A stretch of 64,000 nucleotides of DNA from Anthonomus grandis grandis. Its lineage: Eukaryota > Arthropoda > Insecta > Coleoptera > Curculionidae. Both the position numbers and the translations under genes were made by a program. Location of the stretch: assembly GCF_022605725.1 (NCBI RefSeq), contig NC_065555.1:11050938-11114937 (forward strand), given 5' to 3'. How positions within the stretch are numbered: position 1 is the first letter of the stretch; each line of letters begins with the position of its first letter. This document shows, piece by piece, positions 25,301 to 36,100 of this stretch. A model generated the notes under the pieces. The model saw nothing but the letters and a program-made list of their open reading frames with translations. It was not told the origin of the DNA and ran no database searches.

Positions 25301-27180
25301 AACTAATGCTGAGAGCACAAGTATTATTGTCCATATTTGGTTCCTTTATGTAGTTATTTTATAAAGAAATATAATTTGTTTTAGAAAAATATAAGTAATA
25401 TATTTCTCTACAAAGACTGCAAGCAGATTTTTTTTATTGTAACTTAATTAATTATCACAAATTATAGTACATTATACTTTGCTCCTATATTCATTTGTAC
25501 TGTGACGCCATCCTAGTCATGCTCCAAAACATGAATTAAGGTCACTACTGGAAACGACTAGAAACCTTTTTTTAAATTTAAACTTTATTCAGTTAGCGCT
25601 GTAAGTTAAATGACAAAAAAATAAGTAAGTCGAGATATTCCCGACTGCTTTCCGAGTTATGAAAAAGTTCCGACTCACCTATCATTTTGTTCAAGCAACC
25701 CATGATACCCATTAAGGTATTTGGATCCAAAAAGGTAAACTATTCAAACATATGTGAATTAAAAAAGCAATGGAAATTAAACTAAATAAATTGCCACATA
25801 AAAATTAAAGTCTATATCATCAGTCATTTTAGAGGTATAGTTTATTACCTCTAAAATGATAGATATCCTCTTCTGTTGTATGTTCGCGTACTTGCAAAGC
25901 AAAATATCACTTGTATCTGTTATATTTGTTGGACAGAAATAACAGTAGCCATTTACAACCATTTTTATGACCTGTCATTTGTAAGGGTTCAAGTTAATCC
26001 TATTTCTTTTCGACCTGTTTACCAATATACTCAATTCCAACTTTAACTTTAACTCCATACAGCTTCAAATTATCAGCGACCAGTGAACGACCCGATCTAA
26101 TATTATTTTCCATTTGAAAGACTTAAGAGTATTGGCACGCAGTGAGAGGCACACCAGATGGGACTAATGAAACTCATCTGAAAGAAAATTACCTATTTTA
26201 CTAAGCTGGCATCTTTTTATCGGAAAAATATTTAAACTTTTTTGATAACTGAAATTTGACCGAGTGTCTCATACGCTCAAAGGCCTTTGAATAAGCCCAG
26301 TATATACTGTCAACTGAATCAAGTTGGTAACTGTTTGGATCAGTGTCGATGATTACATAAGACTTCATCCTTTTAGTGTATCGTCATTATTAAGATAAAA
26401 TTAGAAGATAGATGGTATGTACATTGATTTCACGACGACTTTCGACGCTATAAATATTTTTTTTTTTACATTTTACTAGAAAGAACTTGAATCGTGAAGT
26501 AATTAAATGAATTGTTTTAAATTCAAAAGATTATTAGATAGACATGTTTAATATAACATACTTACAAATTATTAAAATAGCTTGTTTTCAATCAATCAAG
26601 AAGTAAAAGATATTTTGGATTGCAATATTATTAAATAGATGGCAATGAAACCCTGCATTATTAACCTAAAAAAAATCAACGTTTTATTATTGTTATAATT
26701 TATTAAAGTTATATTTATTCTAATTTTAGTTCGAGAAGAAAATGAAAAACTAATAAACTCTCTTTCTGCCAATGCCAGCGTGTCACTGACGCCCGTCCAT
26801 TCTGATGTAAGTCATATTTATGCATTAAATAAGGTTTGCTTACACATTTGATAGATTCGATATTTACGTATATATACGGTAACAAAATATTAACTAGTAA
26901 AAAACTATAAATATTTTAATTTGCCATCAATATTTCATGTTATTTGTTTTACTTCACTTTTTGTACGATGCTCTTTCTTTATATTCGATACATTCACAAC
27001 AAATTTAAAGCAATCAGGAAAGCTCCAGTATGATATTCCGAATGAATATTATCAGTTTATATGGTCCGAATAAGTATTCTACATAGATCAGACCATTAAA
27101 ACTAGTTGTAATTACAAGTTTTTGATGTTTTATAGGACTCGAAGGCAGAAAAGTTATACGTCTTAAATGGAGTGACGTAG
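4394..27180 (+). CDS. Six-exon single-pass membrane protein, 214 residues, unidentified
   Basis: Coding exons are 4394-4442, 10397-10541, 12056-12199, 13281-13465, 26730-26806 and 27136-27180. Every junction is GT/AG and the phases (1,2,2,1,0) keep one frame to a TAG stop. An in-frame TAA at 4388-4390 supports the ATG. The protein has a Ser/Asp-rich N-terminal half with several Cys, then a Lys/Arg tract at about residues 95-113. One hydrophobic helix follows at about 145-165 (CLLLFMCLLLVG), then a short tail with an NAS sequon. By the positive-inside rule the N-terminus is cytoplasmic and the tail extracellular or luminal. I do not recognise the family. Intron 4 (about 13.3 kb) encloses another gene on the same strand. 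Exon 4 has unusually high GC for the region, suggesting selection. The function is unknown; the exon chain itself is well supported. Confidence 0.7.
4740..7040 (-). mobile_element. Decayed transposon-like coding relic, class unclear
   Basis: Within intron 1 the minus strand has coding-like stretches broken by many stops: about 7034-6777 (85 open codons), about 6000-5800 and about 5040-4800. Short runs such as VCGEVNLLLIRGYNANEMDD read like protein, but I cannot assign a family. The plus strand also has an open stretch at 6874-7203, very Lys/Arg-rich, with no splice or domain support. The likeliest reading is an old retroelement or transposon. I give no function. Confidence 0.3.
8026..8655. 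repeat. Imperfect tandem duplication, about 240-370 bp unit
   Basis: Several motifs recur in the same order: TTCTCTTGATATAGTTT, TCTCTATTTAAAAGTTAA, AAAACAATGTATT, AAAAAGTC and finally ATATTGACTAAGCTTT. The first set lies at about 8026-8250 and the second at about 8260-8650. The second copy carries an insertion of roughly 100 bp after its first block and another before its last. Confidence 0.7.
9247..9448. repeat. Two-copy tandem repeat, 101 bp period
   Basis: TAATGTATATTTGG at 9251 recurs at 9352. The following blocks (CATTAGA, GCAAAACTATCTC, ACTGCAAA) keep the same spacing. The copies differ at a modest number of sites. Confidence 0.8.
10036..10306. mobile_element. MITE-like element with about 30 bp inverted ends
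   Basis: The left end GGCCGCATTTAGACATT (about 10043) is the reverse complement of the right end near 10278-10300, and the match extends over about 30 bp with few differences. The interior of about 210 bp has no coding sequence. It contains two direct repeats beginning GCGGTG(C/T). The right end lies about 90 bp before the exon at 10397, close to the branch-point region of intron 1. Confidence 0.75.
13905..14130 (-). mobile_element. Fragment of a non-LTR endonuclease N-terminus
   Basis: The minus strand reads KLASLTREMEKLSLNILGM with frameshifts around it, followed by TETWF. This resembles the start of the RTE/CR1-type endonuclease domain (reading-frame start, EM-(K/R)-x-I-L-G-x-(S/T)-E). 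It is isolated, short and broken. The match was made by eye only. Confidence 0.4.
14600..14790. promoter_or_regulatory. Candidate conserved non-coding block in intron 4
   Basis: This stretch is clearly less A+T-rich than the surrounding intron. It holds compact motifs including ATTTAATCGATAATAA and a GCGC-TTCCGTA-GCGC short palindrome. It has no open frame and no repeat partner in the window. A regulatory element is one explanation; a fragment of an unrecognised transposon is another. Confidence 0.2.
14800..18280. other. A+T-rich intron sequence
   Basis: No coding exon, gene or RNA is supported here. The only structure I see is the long imperfect inverted repeat at about 17,030-17,140. An open stretch at 15770-15952 has no splice sites or recognisable motif. 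Confidence 0.5.
17030..17140. repeat. Imperfect inverted repeat, arms about 40 bp
   Basis: The left arm runs through GTAAAATA, a T-run and ATTCATGGGAA to TTGTC. The right arm is GACAAATTTCCCATTCAT followed by an A-run, GG and ATTTTACACAC. About 20 bp (ATTCGCCTACGGCTCAT) form the loop. It looks like a foldback or MITE core. The transcript would form a long hairpin. Confidence 0.65.
18301..18346 (+). CDS. Possible alternative first coding exon of the nested gene
   Basis: An acceptor AG at 18280-18281 precedes a short segment with ATG at 18301 (MKREKTLNYGTIEDK), ending in phase 1 at a strong GTAAGT donor (18347). It would join in frame to the exon at 21717 and give a 191-residue isoform. The 19 bases before the ATG are also open, so it could instead be an internal exon spliced from the enclosing gene, whose exon 3 ends in the compatible phase 2. 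Evidence is limited to splice signals and phase. Confidence 0.35.
19640..20740 (-). mobile_element. Decayed non-LTR retrotransposon, copy B
   Basis: Minus-strand domains in order: the reverse transcriptase start at 20664-20590 (NSFRPFKS, then NGIFPAL, matching the family's 'FxPxKxPGxDGIxPAL'), a catalytic box near 20270 reading YADN where YADD is expected, and a C-terminal zinc finger near 19950 (CRFCGEEEEWWEHLIANC). Stops interrupt all of them. The sequence around 20150-20280 is clearly homologous to copy C at 22,870-23,000. The element lies upstream of the nested gene's first exon in the opposite orientation. Confidence 0.75.
20770..21080. repeat. Tandem repeat, 148 bp period
   Basis: GTTTAAATATTATTTT recurs at about 20,873 and 21,021, and AGACGAAAAG at 20,911 and 21,059. 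Both give a 148 bp spacing. The motif CAACGATTCTT also occurs on both sides of the array (about 20,750 and 21,090). The array lies between copy B and the first exon at 21442, so it is in the likely promoter-proximal region of the nested gene. Confidence 0.7.
21442..24636 (+). CDS. Nested three-exon single-pass membrane protein, 248 residues, unidentified
   Basis: Coding exons are 21442-21658, 21717-21960 and 24351-24636, joined at GT/AG sites in phases 1 and 2 and ending in TAG. An in-frame TGA at 21412-21414 with no intervening acceptor suggests 21442 lies in a true first exon. The N-terminal part is Ser-rich with Cys pairs, followed by a long Lys/Arg/Ser segment. A basic cluster (HKRRRR, about 185-190) precedes one membrane helix at about 191-214. 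The 34-residue tail holds NST and NLT sequons, so the predicted topology is N-in, C-out. The whole gene sits inside intron 4 of the 4.4-27.2 kb gene on the same strand, and its intron phases echo those of its host. I do not recognise the family. A separately spliced isoform of the host locus is the main alternative. Confidence 0.65.
22830..23440 (-). mobile_element. Decayed non-LTR retrotransposon, copy C
   Basis: The minus strand at 23297-23115 reads GAFMDIDNANFLAMETALSN, the reverse transcriptase block with the first catalytic aspartate. ISNADDISVIIR near 22,970 is the second catalytic box, with Tyr replaced by Asn. Frameshifts and stops are present. A 15 bp tandem repeat (CAGCATGCAGCTGTT then CAGCATGCAGCTGAT) at about 23,130-23,160 duplicates part of the reading frame. 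It lies in intron 2 of the nested gene. Confidence 0.7.
25824..25859. repeat. Perfect 14 bp hairpin
   Basis: TCATTTTAGAGGTA and its exact reverse complement are separated by 8 bases. It has no T-run or coding context. It lies within intron 4 of the enclosing gene. Confidence 0.8.
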
Positions 27181-29450
27181 GTGCCACGACGATATCATAA
27201 ATATTTGATTAGATAATATGTTCATTAAGCAGGGTGCGTTAAGACTATACTTTATATTTAATTATTAAAACAAGAATGTTTTGTTTTGGCTAAAATTGGT
27301 ATCAGTTATTCATTAATTATTAGGTTGCAATTATTCATCAAGGAGCTCAAATGGCCATTCTGTACAGCTTTACTACAAATGAATCATAGCACATTATTTT
27401 AAAATATTATAATTTAGAAAGTATCACCAGGTCTGATATCTAATTAAGTTAATTAAAATGGAAAAAGTTCATAATTACAAATGTTCAATATATCCTATTA
27501 ATTTATCGCTAGTGGCGTGGTATCACGGCTTTGGCATGCAACATGTCTGGTTATGTTGTCTTAGGTTATGTTGTTTATGCTACCATTAACACTTGTATTA
27601 TCGCTATTTGCTTTTTCGTGATTCTTTTATAGTAACATGAATTTTAATACCTAATGGAATGGGAAGAGCCTGTAGAGTTAGCTAAGTATGTTATCAATCA
27701 TTAATCCGTCAATTTCTAGAGTTTGGATATACTGTTTTTGGGTGTACTTTTCAGATAATCAAATGATGATCCAAAAAAAAACCGTTTATACTAAAATTAA
27801 TTGTAAATATTATTTTATGAGGTTTATGGACACCCTGGATAATATCATTTAAAATGTGAATGTTTTGTATGATTTTTTGTTTGACCTAATTTTTATATGA
27901 TTAGAATGAATCTTAGAATTGTATTTGTACTTTAATAAATAGATTTTTATGTGGCATAAAAAAATTTATTTAAAAAAATAGGAACTAAAAAATACTATTA
28001 TAGGGTTTTTTATACAATGAATTGCGTTTTTTACAATGTTTTAATTAACTACTAATATCTGTTGCAAGAACATTTAAAAAGTTTGTGTATGTCATTTGTT
28101 AGCAGATTTTTGTATAATTAGGTTATGAATGGAAAGGCTAGTCCTAAAAACACGTTTTAAATATAGTTTTCTTTGAGCGATATATTTACTTTTTAGCCTA
28201 AATTCAATGGCATTCAAAGAGTATATATTGCAAAAATAGGCCTTCTTCCTAATTTGTTATCATTTAATAAGACTTTTTTAATAAGAAATACTACAATCAA
28301 TACTGTAGATAATTATTCGACTTAAAATGTGTTTTTAGTCATTCTGAGTATATACTATTTGATTAGTAAATAAGTCGGTGTCATTAAAATGTCTTTCATA
28401 TTAGAGAAGTATACGTATGTGGTCATAATAATTTTTAAAAAAATTTACATTTATTGTAACTAATAATTGTAGCTTAGGATGCTCACTAATTATATATGTT
28501 CTATAAAAAAGTTACATTGGTAAAAAAAGTTTGTAAGGTGTTGCTCAATGTACGTGTTTTGTATGAAGTCCAAATTTAAATAAATAAAAATTATAATTTT
28601 AAAATGATAATAGAGAGCCATTTAAAGTTACTATCATTAACAGATCGCATCACTCATGAAGAAATCTCATATTACCCATTATTCGTTCTGACTTACCGCC
28701 TTTCTATTGGTCTCAAAGATTCAGTCGAACTAATTGGATCCAAGTCAAGATCTGATCAAGAATGTTTTTAGGTTCGGTATCGATTTTAAATTAAAAGCTT
28801 TTGCTAAAATTAAGTGATCAGCAAGAAGGAATTTACCAAACCTTGTAAAAAAATACGAAGGACAGAAAAAATTTGTAAAATTAATAATGCTTGGATTTAC
28901 AATCAAATCAATAGAAATTTTTGCCGTCCCCTATTAACATCTCTTTTCTTTTCTTTTTACCTGCCTTTTAACCCTTATAGATTGTAATATGATTCTTGGA
29001 TCAGATAAAGCAAATTCGCGATGAACATAAAATTACAACTGTTTGATCTAATTAAATAAAACACTAAACTAAAACAGATATAATAGAATTGGTAATGAAT
29101 CCAATCAAGGTAAATTGTAATCAACTAAAATGCAATTAACCTAAATAAAGACTAGTCTTTGATGTGATTGGTAAGATGCCTCTGATCCTTATTTGTTGCC
29201 AGATCCACAATTCTTAAAAGTAAAGGTTCTACAGTTTTTTGGTATTAAAGTGATATACCTGCAAGGAATGCAAAACTGTTAATGTCTTTGTCAACTTAAT
29301 TTAATTAGTTCTAGCAGCTTTGTAAAACTTTAATGAGTGTTTTATTAATTAAGTATTTGTACTGTTTCTATAACCACCAAGATAACTCTTATCTTCATGT
29401 CTATTTTCTTAAAGGAAACACCTATAATCAAGCATTTAAAGAAGCACTTT
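27181..29450. other. A+T-rich intergenic sequence
   Basis: This follows the stop codon of the six-exon gene. A possible polyadenylation signal AATAAA lies near 27,934, which would give a long 3' UTR. I see no coding exon, RNA gene or clear repeat in the rest. Confidence 0.4.
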
Positions 29451-29599
29451 CCCTTTCAGTACAAGATCTGGTTTCATGGCTCTCATAAATCGATCAGTAT
29501 GTATATTTTGGTCTTAGATGAATGTGATCTTATTGGTATTGATAACCTATAGTAAGGTTCAGGTTTATAGTCATACCATTTTCCGGTTACTTTAAACGC

Positions 29600-30530
29600 C
29601 TTACTTCTTACACATATTCAATGAAGGTGGCCGGCAACTACGTTATTCCTTTTTTGTAAGGATCGAACAAGCTGAGATAACATGGTAAATTTCATCCGGT
29701 ACAGTCTTTATTTTGTTTTGAGATGGTTAGTCGCTATCGCTTGCTTGTTCTTGAATGCAGTGATAAGTGCCTCCGTCTCCACTTTTAGTTCTCCATATTT
29801 GTGCCACATCCAGATAATTACTTTGTTAGCAGGTTTTGAGACATTTAAAATCTTTCCTTTCTATCTGCTTACTATTTCTTAACTCCTTTTTTCTTTTATT
29901 TGAGCCTTGATTTTGTTTACTTCTTTATTTCAGCAGTATTTATAGTTATTGGTGTGGCGATTGGAGGTTGTTCATGTTGTTTTCTTGCTTATCGGCTGTA
30001 AACACATCATTCTGAGATATTTCTCATTTTTAGTTCTAGATATCGTCCTAATCCCCAAGTTACAACATCGTGGCTGACTTCTATATTAATGGGTTACTCA
30101 CTATCCTTCCGGCTAGTTTTTAAGGTACATTAGCTGCATTTCGTTCTAATTTTTAGTTGCGTCTCTTTTATAATGCAAGATCATCTGAAGTTCTTTGGTT
30201 TTCAGCATGTGTCATTTTAGTTACCATCTATACCTTGTTGTATAATCAAATAGCATTGACGTAATTTCCATTTCAATCCGCCTTGCAGATCAAATTGTTA
30301 TCCTATTTTACATGGTATCTTATACCAGATTCATACTTACATATTAGTATGACCTGGATCATCTTAGATGCAATGTCCTTAGAAGTTCAATTGCACAAAA
30401 GCCACAATTTTGAAATAAGTTTTCGAAGCTGCCTACATAGAGAACTTTTATCCTATGTAGAAGCGCTTCTGGGTCAGTATAGCATTCATATCCTACTGCA
30501 TTTTCGTTTTTAAAAGCTTAATCAGTTTTT
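29600..30530 (-). mobile_element. Fragment of a non-LTR retrotransposon C-terminal region
   Basis: The minus strand at 29,807-29,727 reads WHKYGELKVETEALITAF. At 29,695-29,645 it reads EIYHVISACSILTKKE. These match the region after the reverse transcriptase in R4/Dong- or RTE-like elements, where a 'GxLxxETEG' block is followed by a zinc-binding 'ETIxHIxSxCxxLA' motif. The metal-binding cysteines before it are lost. The sequence up to about 30,530 has coding-like scraps on the same strand, with less certainty. Confidence 0.5.
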
Positions 30531-31223
30531 GAACCCCCAGTGATTTTGCTTCAATCTATAGACGACAATAATATAAGCTTTTTTTATGCTCTTGATGGCT
30601 TTTAACGTGGAATATGAATATATAAACTAATATTCCTATTATGCCTATATTATTTTCTTTATGTAAAAAAAACTGTTTAAATGTAGTAAAAATAGTCATT
30701 ATAAGTAGATGTAATAATATTAAAGGAAAACTATAATCAGTGTGATACCTTTCATAATGATGTTCTTTTCGCAGACTTTTAATAAAACTAAAATATTTAT
30801 TCCTAGTTTTCCTTTAAATCACAAAGTGCAGCGAAAAGACCTATACCTATACTATATACATAAAACCCCTATTTTTTCCAAAACTCAGATTTTTTTATGA
30901 TTAATATAAGATACAAAAACATGCCATTTTAAACGAGACAATCAATAATCCGAATCAATTATAAAAACTGAATCACGCAATATAAACCGATCTTATTAAT
31001 ACTCGTATCTGGATACATATTTGGTTATATACCAAATATCTTGTCGTAAAGATATATGAGTCCAATATTAAACATATTTCTGGAAGATTACAGGAAATTT
31101 TGTAAAACTTGGCTTAAACAGTGTCCAAAGATGTAATGTAACGTCCATCAAATCGAATCATGCAACTTGCTCATGCAACATGTTACGCTCCATATACCCA
31201 ACATCGTCGCGTATTTTTAAAAG

Positions 31224-31252
31224 CCAGACTATATGCAGTAGTCTGGTTTTTT
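31224..31252 (+). other. Hairpin followed by six T
   Basis: CCAGACTA, a 7-base loop and TAGTCTGG are followed directly by TTTTTT. This is the shape of the 3' end of a polymerase III small RNA. I could not match the sequence upstream to a known snRNA, snoRNA or 7SK, and saw no A/B boxes. It may be coincidental. Confidence 0.3.
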
Positions 31253-31269
31253 CTTTATTTATATTTTGG

Positions 31270-32560
31270 TTAGGTATATGAAAAAAAAGCTTCTGCGAAA
31301 TGATTTAATTTTTGTATTCCTTGAGTTTTTTTAGAACATTCTAAATTTAAGTCACGTATTCTATTATTCTTTACCTGGTTTGTCTCTGTTCTTACAAGCT
31401 TTATTATGAACATATTTCTGATTTTGTATATTTTTTTCATGTATTTCATTGCCAAGTCAAATTTAAATGCTACGTTTATCTTTTTATGAATCTTCGTGCT
31501 CATCTTGAAATCTCTAAAGCCCAACTTTAACCCAACAGGTCTAAAAATATCTAGTGGATTTGCATTTCTGATTTTTATATTTTTTATCAATTTTTTTCAT
31601 TTTTTTATCAAAGTTTATCACAAGTTTTTCATGAGATTGTACAGTCAAATTTTTATTGATTTCCCTCATATTTCTTCAAATATTTCTTCTATCTTGCCTC
31701 CATCACTGAACCAAACTTTATAGGTATTGGCGTTTATTGCAAATACAGTTCAGGTTTATCCATACCTTATTACAACAATTCTTTATTTATAGTACCCTTC
31801 TTTTTCTTTTTATTCATCGCAATTTTATAGTTTGCAGCTGATAACAATCAATAAGGTTTCATCTGTGGGTCTTCTTTTGTGACTATATCTAATTTTTCTA
31901 TTTTTATTTTTGACAGATTGAAACTTTTGTGTTATGGATTTTAGTTGTATCTCACCTTCATTCTTATTGCCGATAATTTATTTGTTTCCTTAAAAAAATT
32001 ACTTTATATATTTTTTCATTCATGTCTTCCGTACTGCTGTTTTTATCTCTATTATCATAACTTGCTGCAAGATTTGTCGAATACTTTCTTTATTATTGAA
32101 AAGGTAAGTCCAAGGGTGGTGATGATAAAAAGGTGCTCTTGGTTTAGTTTATTAATATTTTATTGATTTGAAAGAGGAGTAGAGAAGAAAAACTCATTAA
32201 AATTGTCAATGACTTTTTCAGATAGAGTTTTGTGCTATAAAGTTCATTACGAAAATCTTCTTGATCTACTTTACAATTTTTTTAAATTTGTAATGCTATT
32301 TTTGTCACGACTAATGAATGGAAATCTGCACGTTCTTCTTCATCGATAACTTTCCATAATGCTTTATATTGATTACATCCTATTTTTTCTTAAAATCATC
32401 CAGTAGGTTATCATTAAGACTTGATTGATTTCCCTCAGGTTATGAACTCTTTTCGTCACTAAGGATGCTAATAAAAGAGTTTCTTGAGTTCTTCGAGTTC
32501 TTTAGTTAGTTATATCAGAGAAGAAGAAAAAAACTAGTGAATGTGTCATTGACAAATGCT
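31270..32560 (-). other. Coding-like but broken minus-strand region, unidentified
   Basis: The minus strand is open for 106 codons at 31590-31270. Further up it shows protein-like runs such as LWKVIDEEERADFHSLV near 32,330, separated by stops and shifts. I recognise no family. It may be an old transposon or a pseudogene. Confidence 0.25.
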
Positions 32561-33187
32561 TTTTAAGGTTGAGCATTTCATCCACACGGAGCGTAACACG
32601 TTTATTAGAACATTCGGTTATTGGTCTTGACACTGTTTACGTACAAAACTCCTGAAACATTTGTGAAAGATGTAAATCACAGATATATTATTGTGAAATA
32701 ATTTTATTCACGTAATAGAATATGCTGATAAGTTTAAGTAAATGTGGTACCTACGCCTATTTAAATGTATTTTAATAAATAAAAACTATTCCATTGTGTT
32801 GTAGTATTGTATAAGTTGTGTATATTAATATTTTATGTCGTAAAATAAATATATTTATTGATTTTTATTTTGTTTAATTTTGTGTTCCTATAAATCTACT
32901 AGCAGATATAACTCTATTTTTATTGGGCCTAATTTATGTTGGCATAGACAAAACTGCATCATTAAGGAATGAATGGGTAATAAAATGGGTAATAATACAG
33001 TAGAAAAGGCAAACAAACTTATCTATCGACAAATTTATGATCAATTCATGGTAAAACCGTAGCTTTCTCAACAAAACACTATATAATTATAGAGCTGTGG
33101 GTTGCGGCATAATAATTACGAATTCTACTTTATTATTTTCATAAGCAGTTAGCTATATATCCAAGGCAAAAGGATTTTTTAAGAAAC

Positions 33188-36100
33188 ATGCTGAAAAGCA
33201 CGATGTTTCTTAAATCGATTCTTTTATGTCTATTTTTTGGAAATATATATGGAGCAGAAAGCAGTTATGAGTCTGATGTTTTAAAAATGCTTATAGATTT
33301 TATTAAATATTATCAATATTCTCAAAAAATATTTACTTATACATGTTGGGGAAAAGGTAAATAAAAGTTTCTTTCCTATAATTTTAGTATAATACTAGAA
33401 ATAGACTTAGTATAGTATAGTTAAGTCTAGATTATAAGTTCCTTAAAATAATTCCTCATGACCTAGTTGCTTCCACAAAGCCACTCACTATGATTCTACC
33501 TACCTGAATGTCTTTATTCACAATACATAAAATGTATTTACCATTAATGGCAGTCATATTCTCTTAAATACTGTACAATTATCTCATCATTTTTTTAAGT
33601 AATTGATGTTCTGTTAATATGAAATTGAAGAATCTGTAAGATACCACAAATTACCCTAACCAAGGCGCAAAAATGTTGACTCGATATGTATTTTAATTCT
33701 CGGTGGCATCCAAGTTCAATTAGGTACCAGAGCATCGTATTATCATTATTCCGTCTACGTTCAAATAGACTATCCTGACCTGACCTACATTTGCTATATA
33801 TCACATTCGGTTCCCGAATGGTGATTTTTTTTGATCTGTTGTTATCCAGTGTCCTAAGAAACATTTATTTATGATATCTGTACTCCGGATATACCTAAAG
33901 ATTGCTGTAGTTTTAAATGTTAGTGATAGTTAATAGTTGATGATTTGCTGTTTTGCATGTAAACAGAAAATCTAACTTAGGTGGGTATGGTTTGACGCGT
34001 TAAGATCTATTGTAAAAGACTGTTAAAGTACTATTTTTCTCCTTTTGCGAATTATATATTGAAAGGCTGCTTATTACAAATAGCATATAATATATAAACA
34101 TTAGCTCAATGAGGCCTTCCTTATTTCCATCCTTATTTAACTCCTACTTGGGGATTTCGAAAAACATCTAAAAAGTGCCTCTAAAACTCTAGAGATTTTA
34201 TGATATCTTATAATCTGGAGTAATGGTTGAGTTAGTCTAAGATAGTTGTAACCTTTTGCACCATTCTGATCCGAGAATGTTTTACTTAGTCGTTATCACT
34301 AGTAAGTCTGTGGTGCTGTGGCCGACTACTAGTGACCGAATATCTGGTATTATTCTATGTATGTCTTGCTTGCTCTAACTGTAAGTTTGTTGCCAAAATG
34401 TCTTACTTCCACATATTCTTTTCCCTTTCTTATGAGCATTTGGTTGGAGGAAGAACTGTACTCAGTAAATCCCAGGTAGTCTTACCAGCTAATCTGTCTA
34501 TTACCATGTTTACACGTAACCATTATGCCCATTAAAGAAGATAAAATGGATGTGTAGTACCCGTATATCGTTTTAGCGTTTCTAATTCGAATTATGTTAA
34601 AACGTTTTAAATATGTCGATTATCTCGCTGTAATGTACATTAAAGTTCCGTGTATACAGAAGAAGATCCAAATTCGCATTAACATTCAGTGCTGCCAACT
34701 AACAAAAATTTGAAAACTGAGACAGCTTTTTACTTTGATTTTATTGTGGTTGTGCTTTATAGTGTTGACAAAATTTTAAAAAATTCAAAATAAAATAATA
34801 GATAACCCGATAAACTAGTCAATCAATAAACTAACTAGTCAGCTCAACCAATTTTTTTTTAAATTCCTAGGTTGTCAATAGTAAATAGCTGTTCAATATT
34901 AAGGTGGGATCCCTTTATTAATCATCTCATGTAAACACTAGCCAAACTTAATTATCTCTAAACCGGTTTAGCCGCTAAAGTGTATTAATTTTTCCATATA
35001 AACTTGGTATATGACTACAGCAGCCTCAGTCAAGCGGTTGACAACGGTTGACGAATTTCAATATTTCTTTTCACTTGACTTATTTTCTTCCCATAAGATA
35101 AGTAGTTCTCGAAAGTTTCTACTGGAGATATTTTCAATTCTATTAAATTCTTTGACATATTTTCATTTTCATTAATGAGTCCTCTTATGTCGTTTCTTTT
35201 TACCTAAAACTTGGTTAAAATTGTAATTTAATCAGGGAATAATATCATTATATATTTTCGTCTTCAGTTTACACCTGATTTTACAATCTTGGTTATAATC
35301 TTGAATAAGTAATATACGGCTACTATCTGTCCTTGTCAATCCGTTGTCATCAACCTGGTTCTGTAAAAGACACTCCTAAATTTAAAAGTTCTCTATTCTT
35401 AAGCTCTTCTTAGCTTACCAGAAGTTGCTTCTAGACCACTTTCCTTATAAATTTCTTCAATATTTGAGCTTAGATTAATCATTAGATGAGCGTGCTATTA
35501 ATTTCGTCACTCTTGTAATGTCGATTATGCTCCTATTAAAAGAAGCATTTAAAATATAGGAAACTTATTCAAGAGCCTGACTTACAGCACTTTTTTACTT
35601 ATCTTTTTGATCAGAATAATTTATATTTACTTTTTTTAGATAAAGAGATGAACTTGCTACCAAGAGAGTATCTTCATGCCAGATTAGATTTGATATTACA
35701 AAACAAATTAGACCTAAGGAATAGTTTTATATTCATAGATATATCTTGCCTGAATTCGCATGATATTATGAACAAAGTACTTAAAATTGAAAAAACCAAC
35801 GACTAATTATTTAAACTGAATTTTCAACTTTCAGATTCGTCAAGATTTCACACTATTTACGCCGACGCAGCACTGGATGCTTTTAAACGTTAATAATACT
35901 CTAATTGAGGCATTTCATTTTCCTATAAACAGCAATATATTCTTCGCTGAGGATAATTTTAATAGTTTTAAAATTAAGGCCGTCTACCAGCCATCTAAGA
36001 AATCTTCAATAATTCAAACCACCATCGGAAAATGGTCAAAGATTCGAGGCTACAGGGAGTTATATAATATATTAAAAGAAAAGAGCATCAGAAACTTAAT

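Noticed and set aside
30283..30513. 76-codon plus-strand open frame with a hydrophobic look
   Set aside because: No start or splice support. The neighbouring sequence reads as retrotransposon on the other strand.
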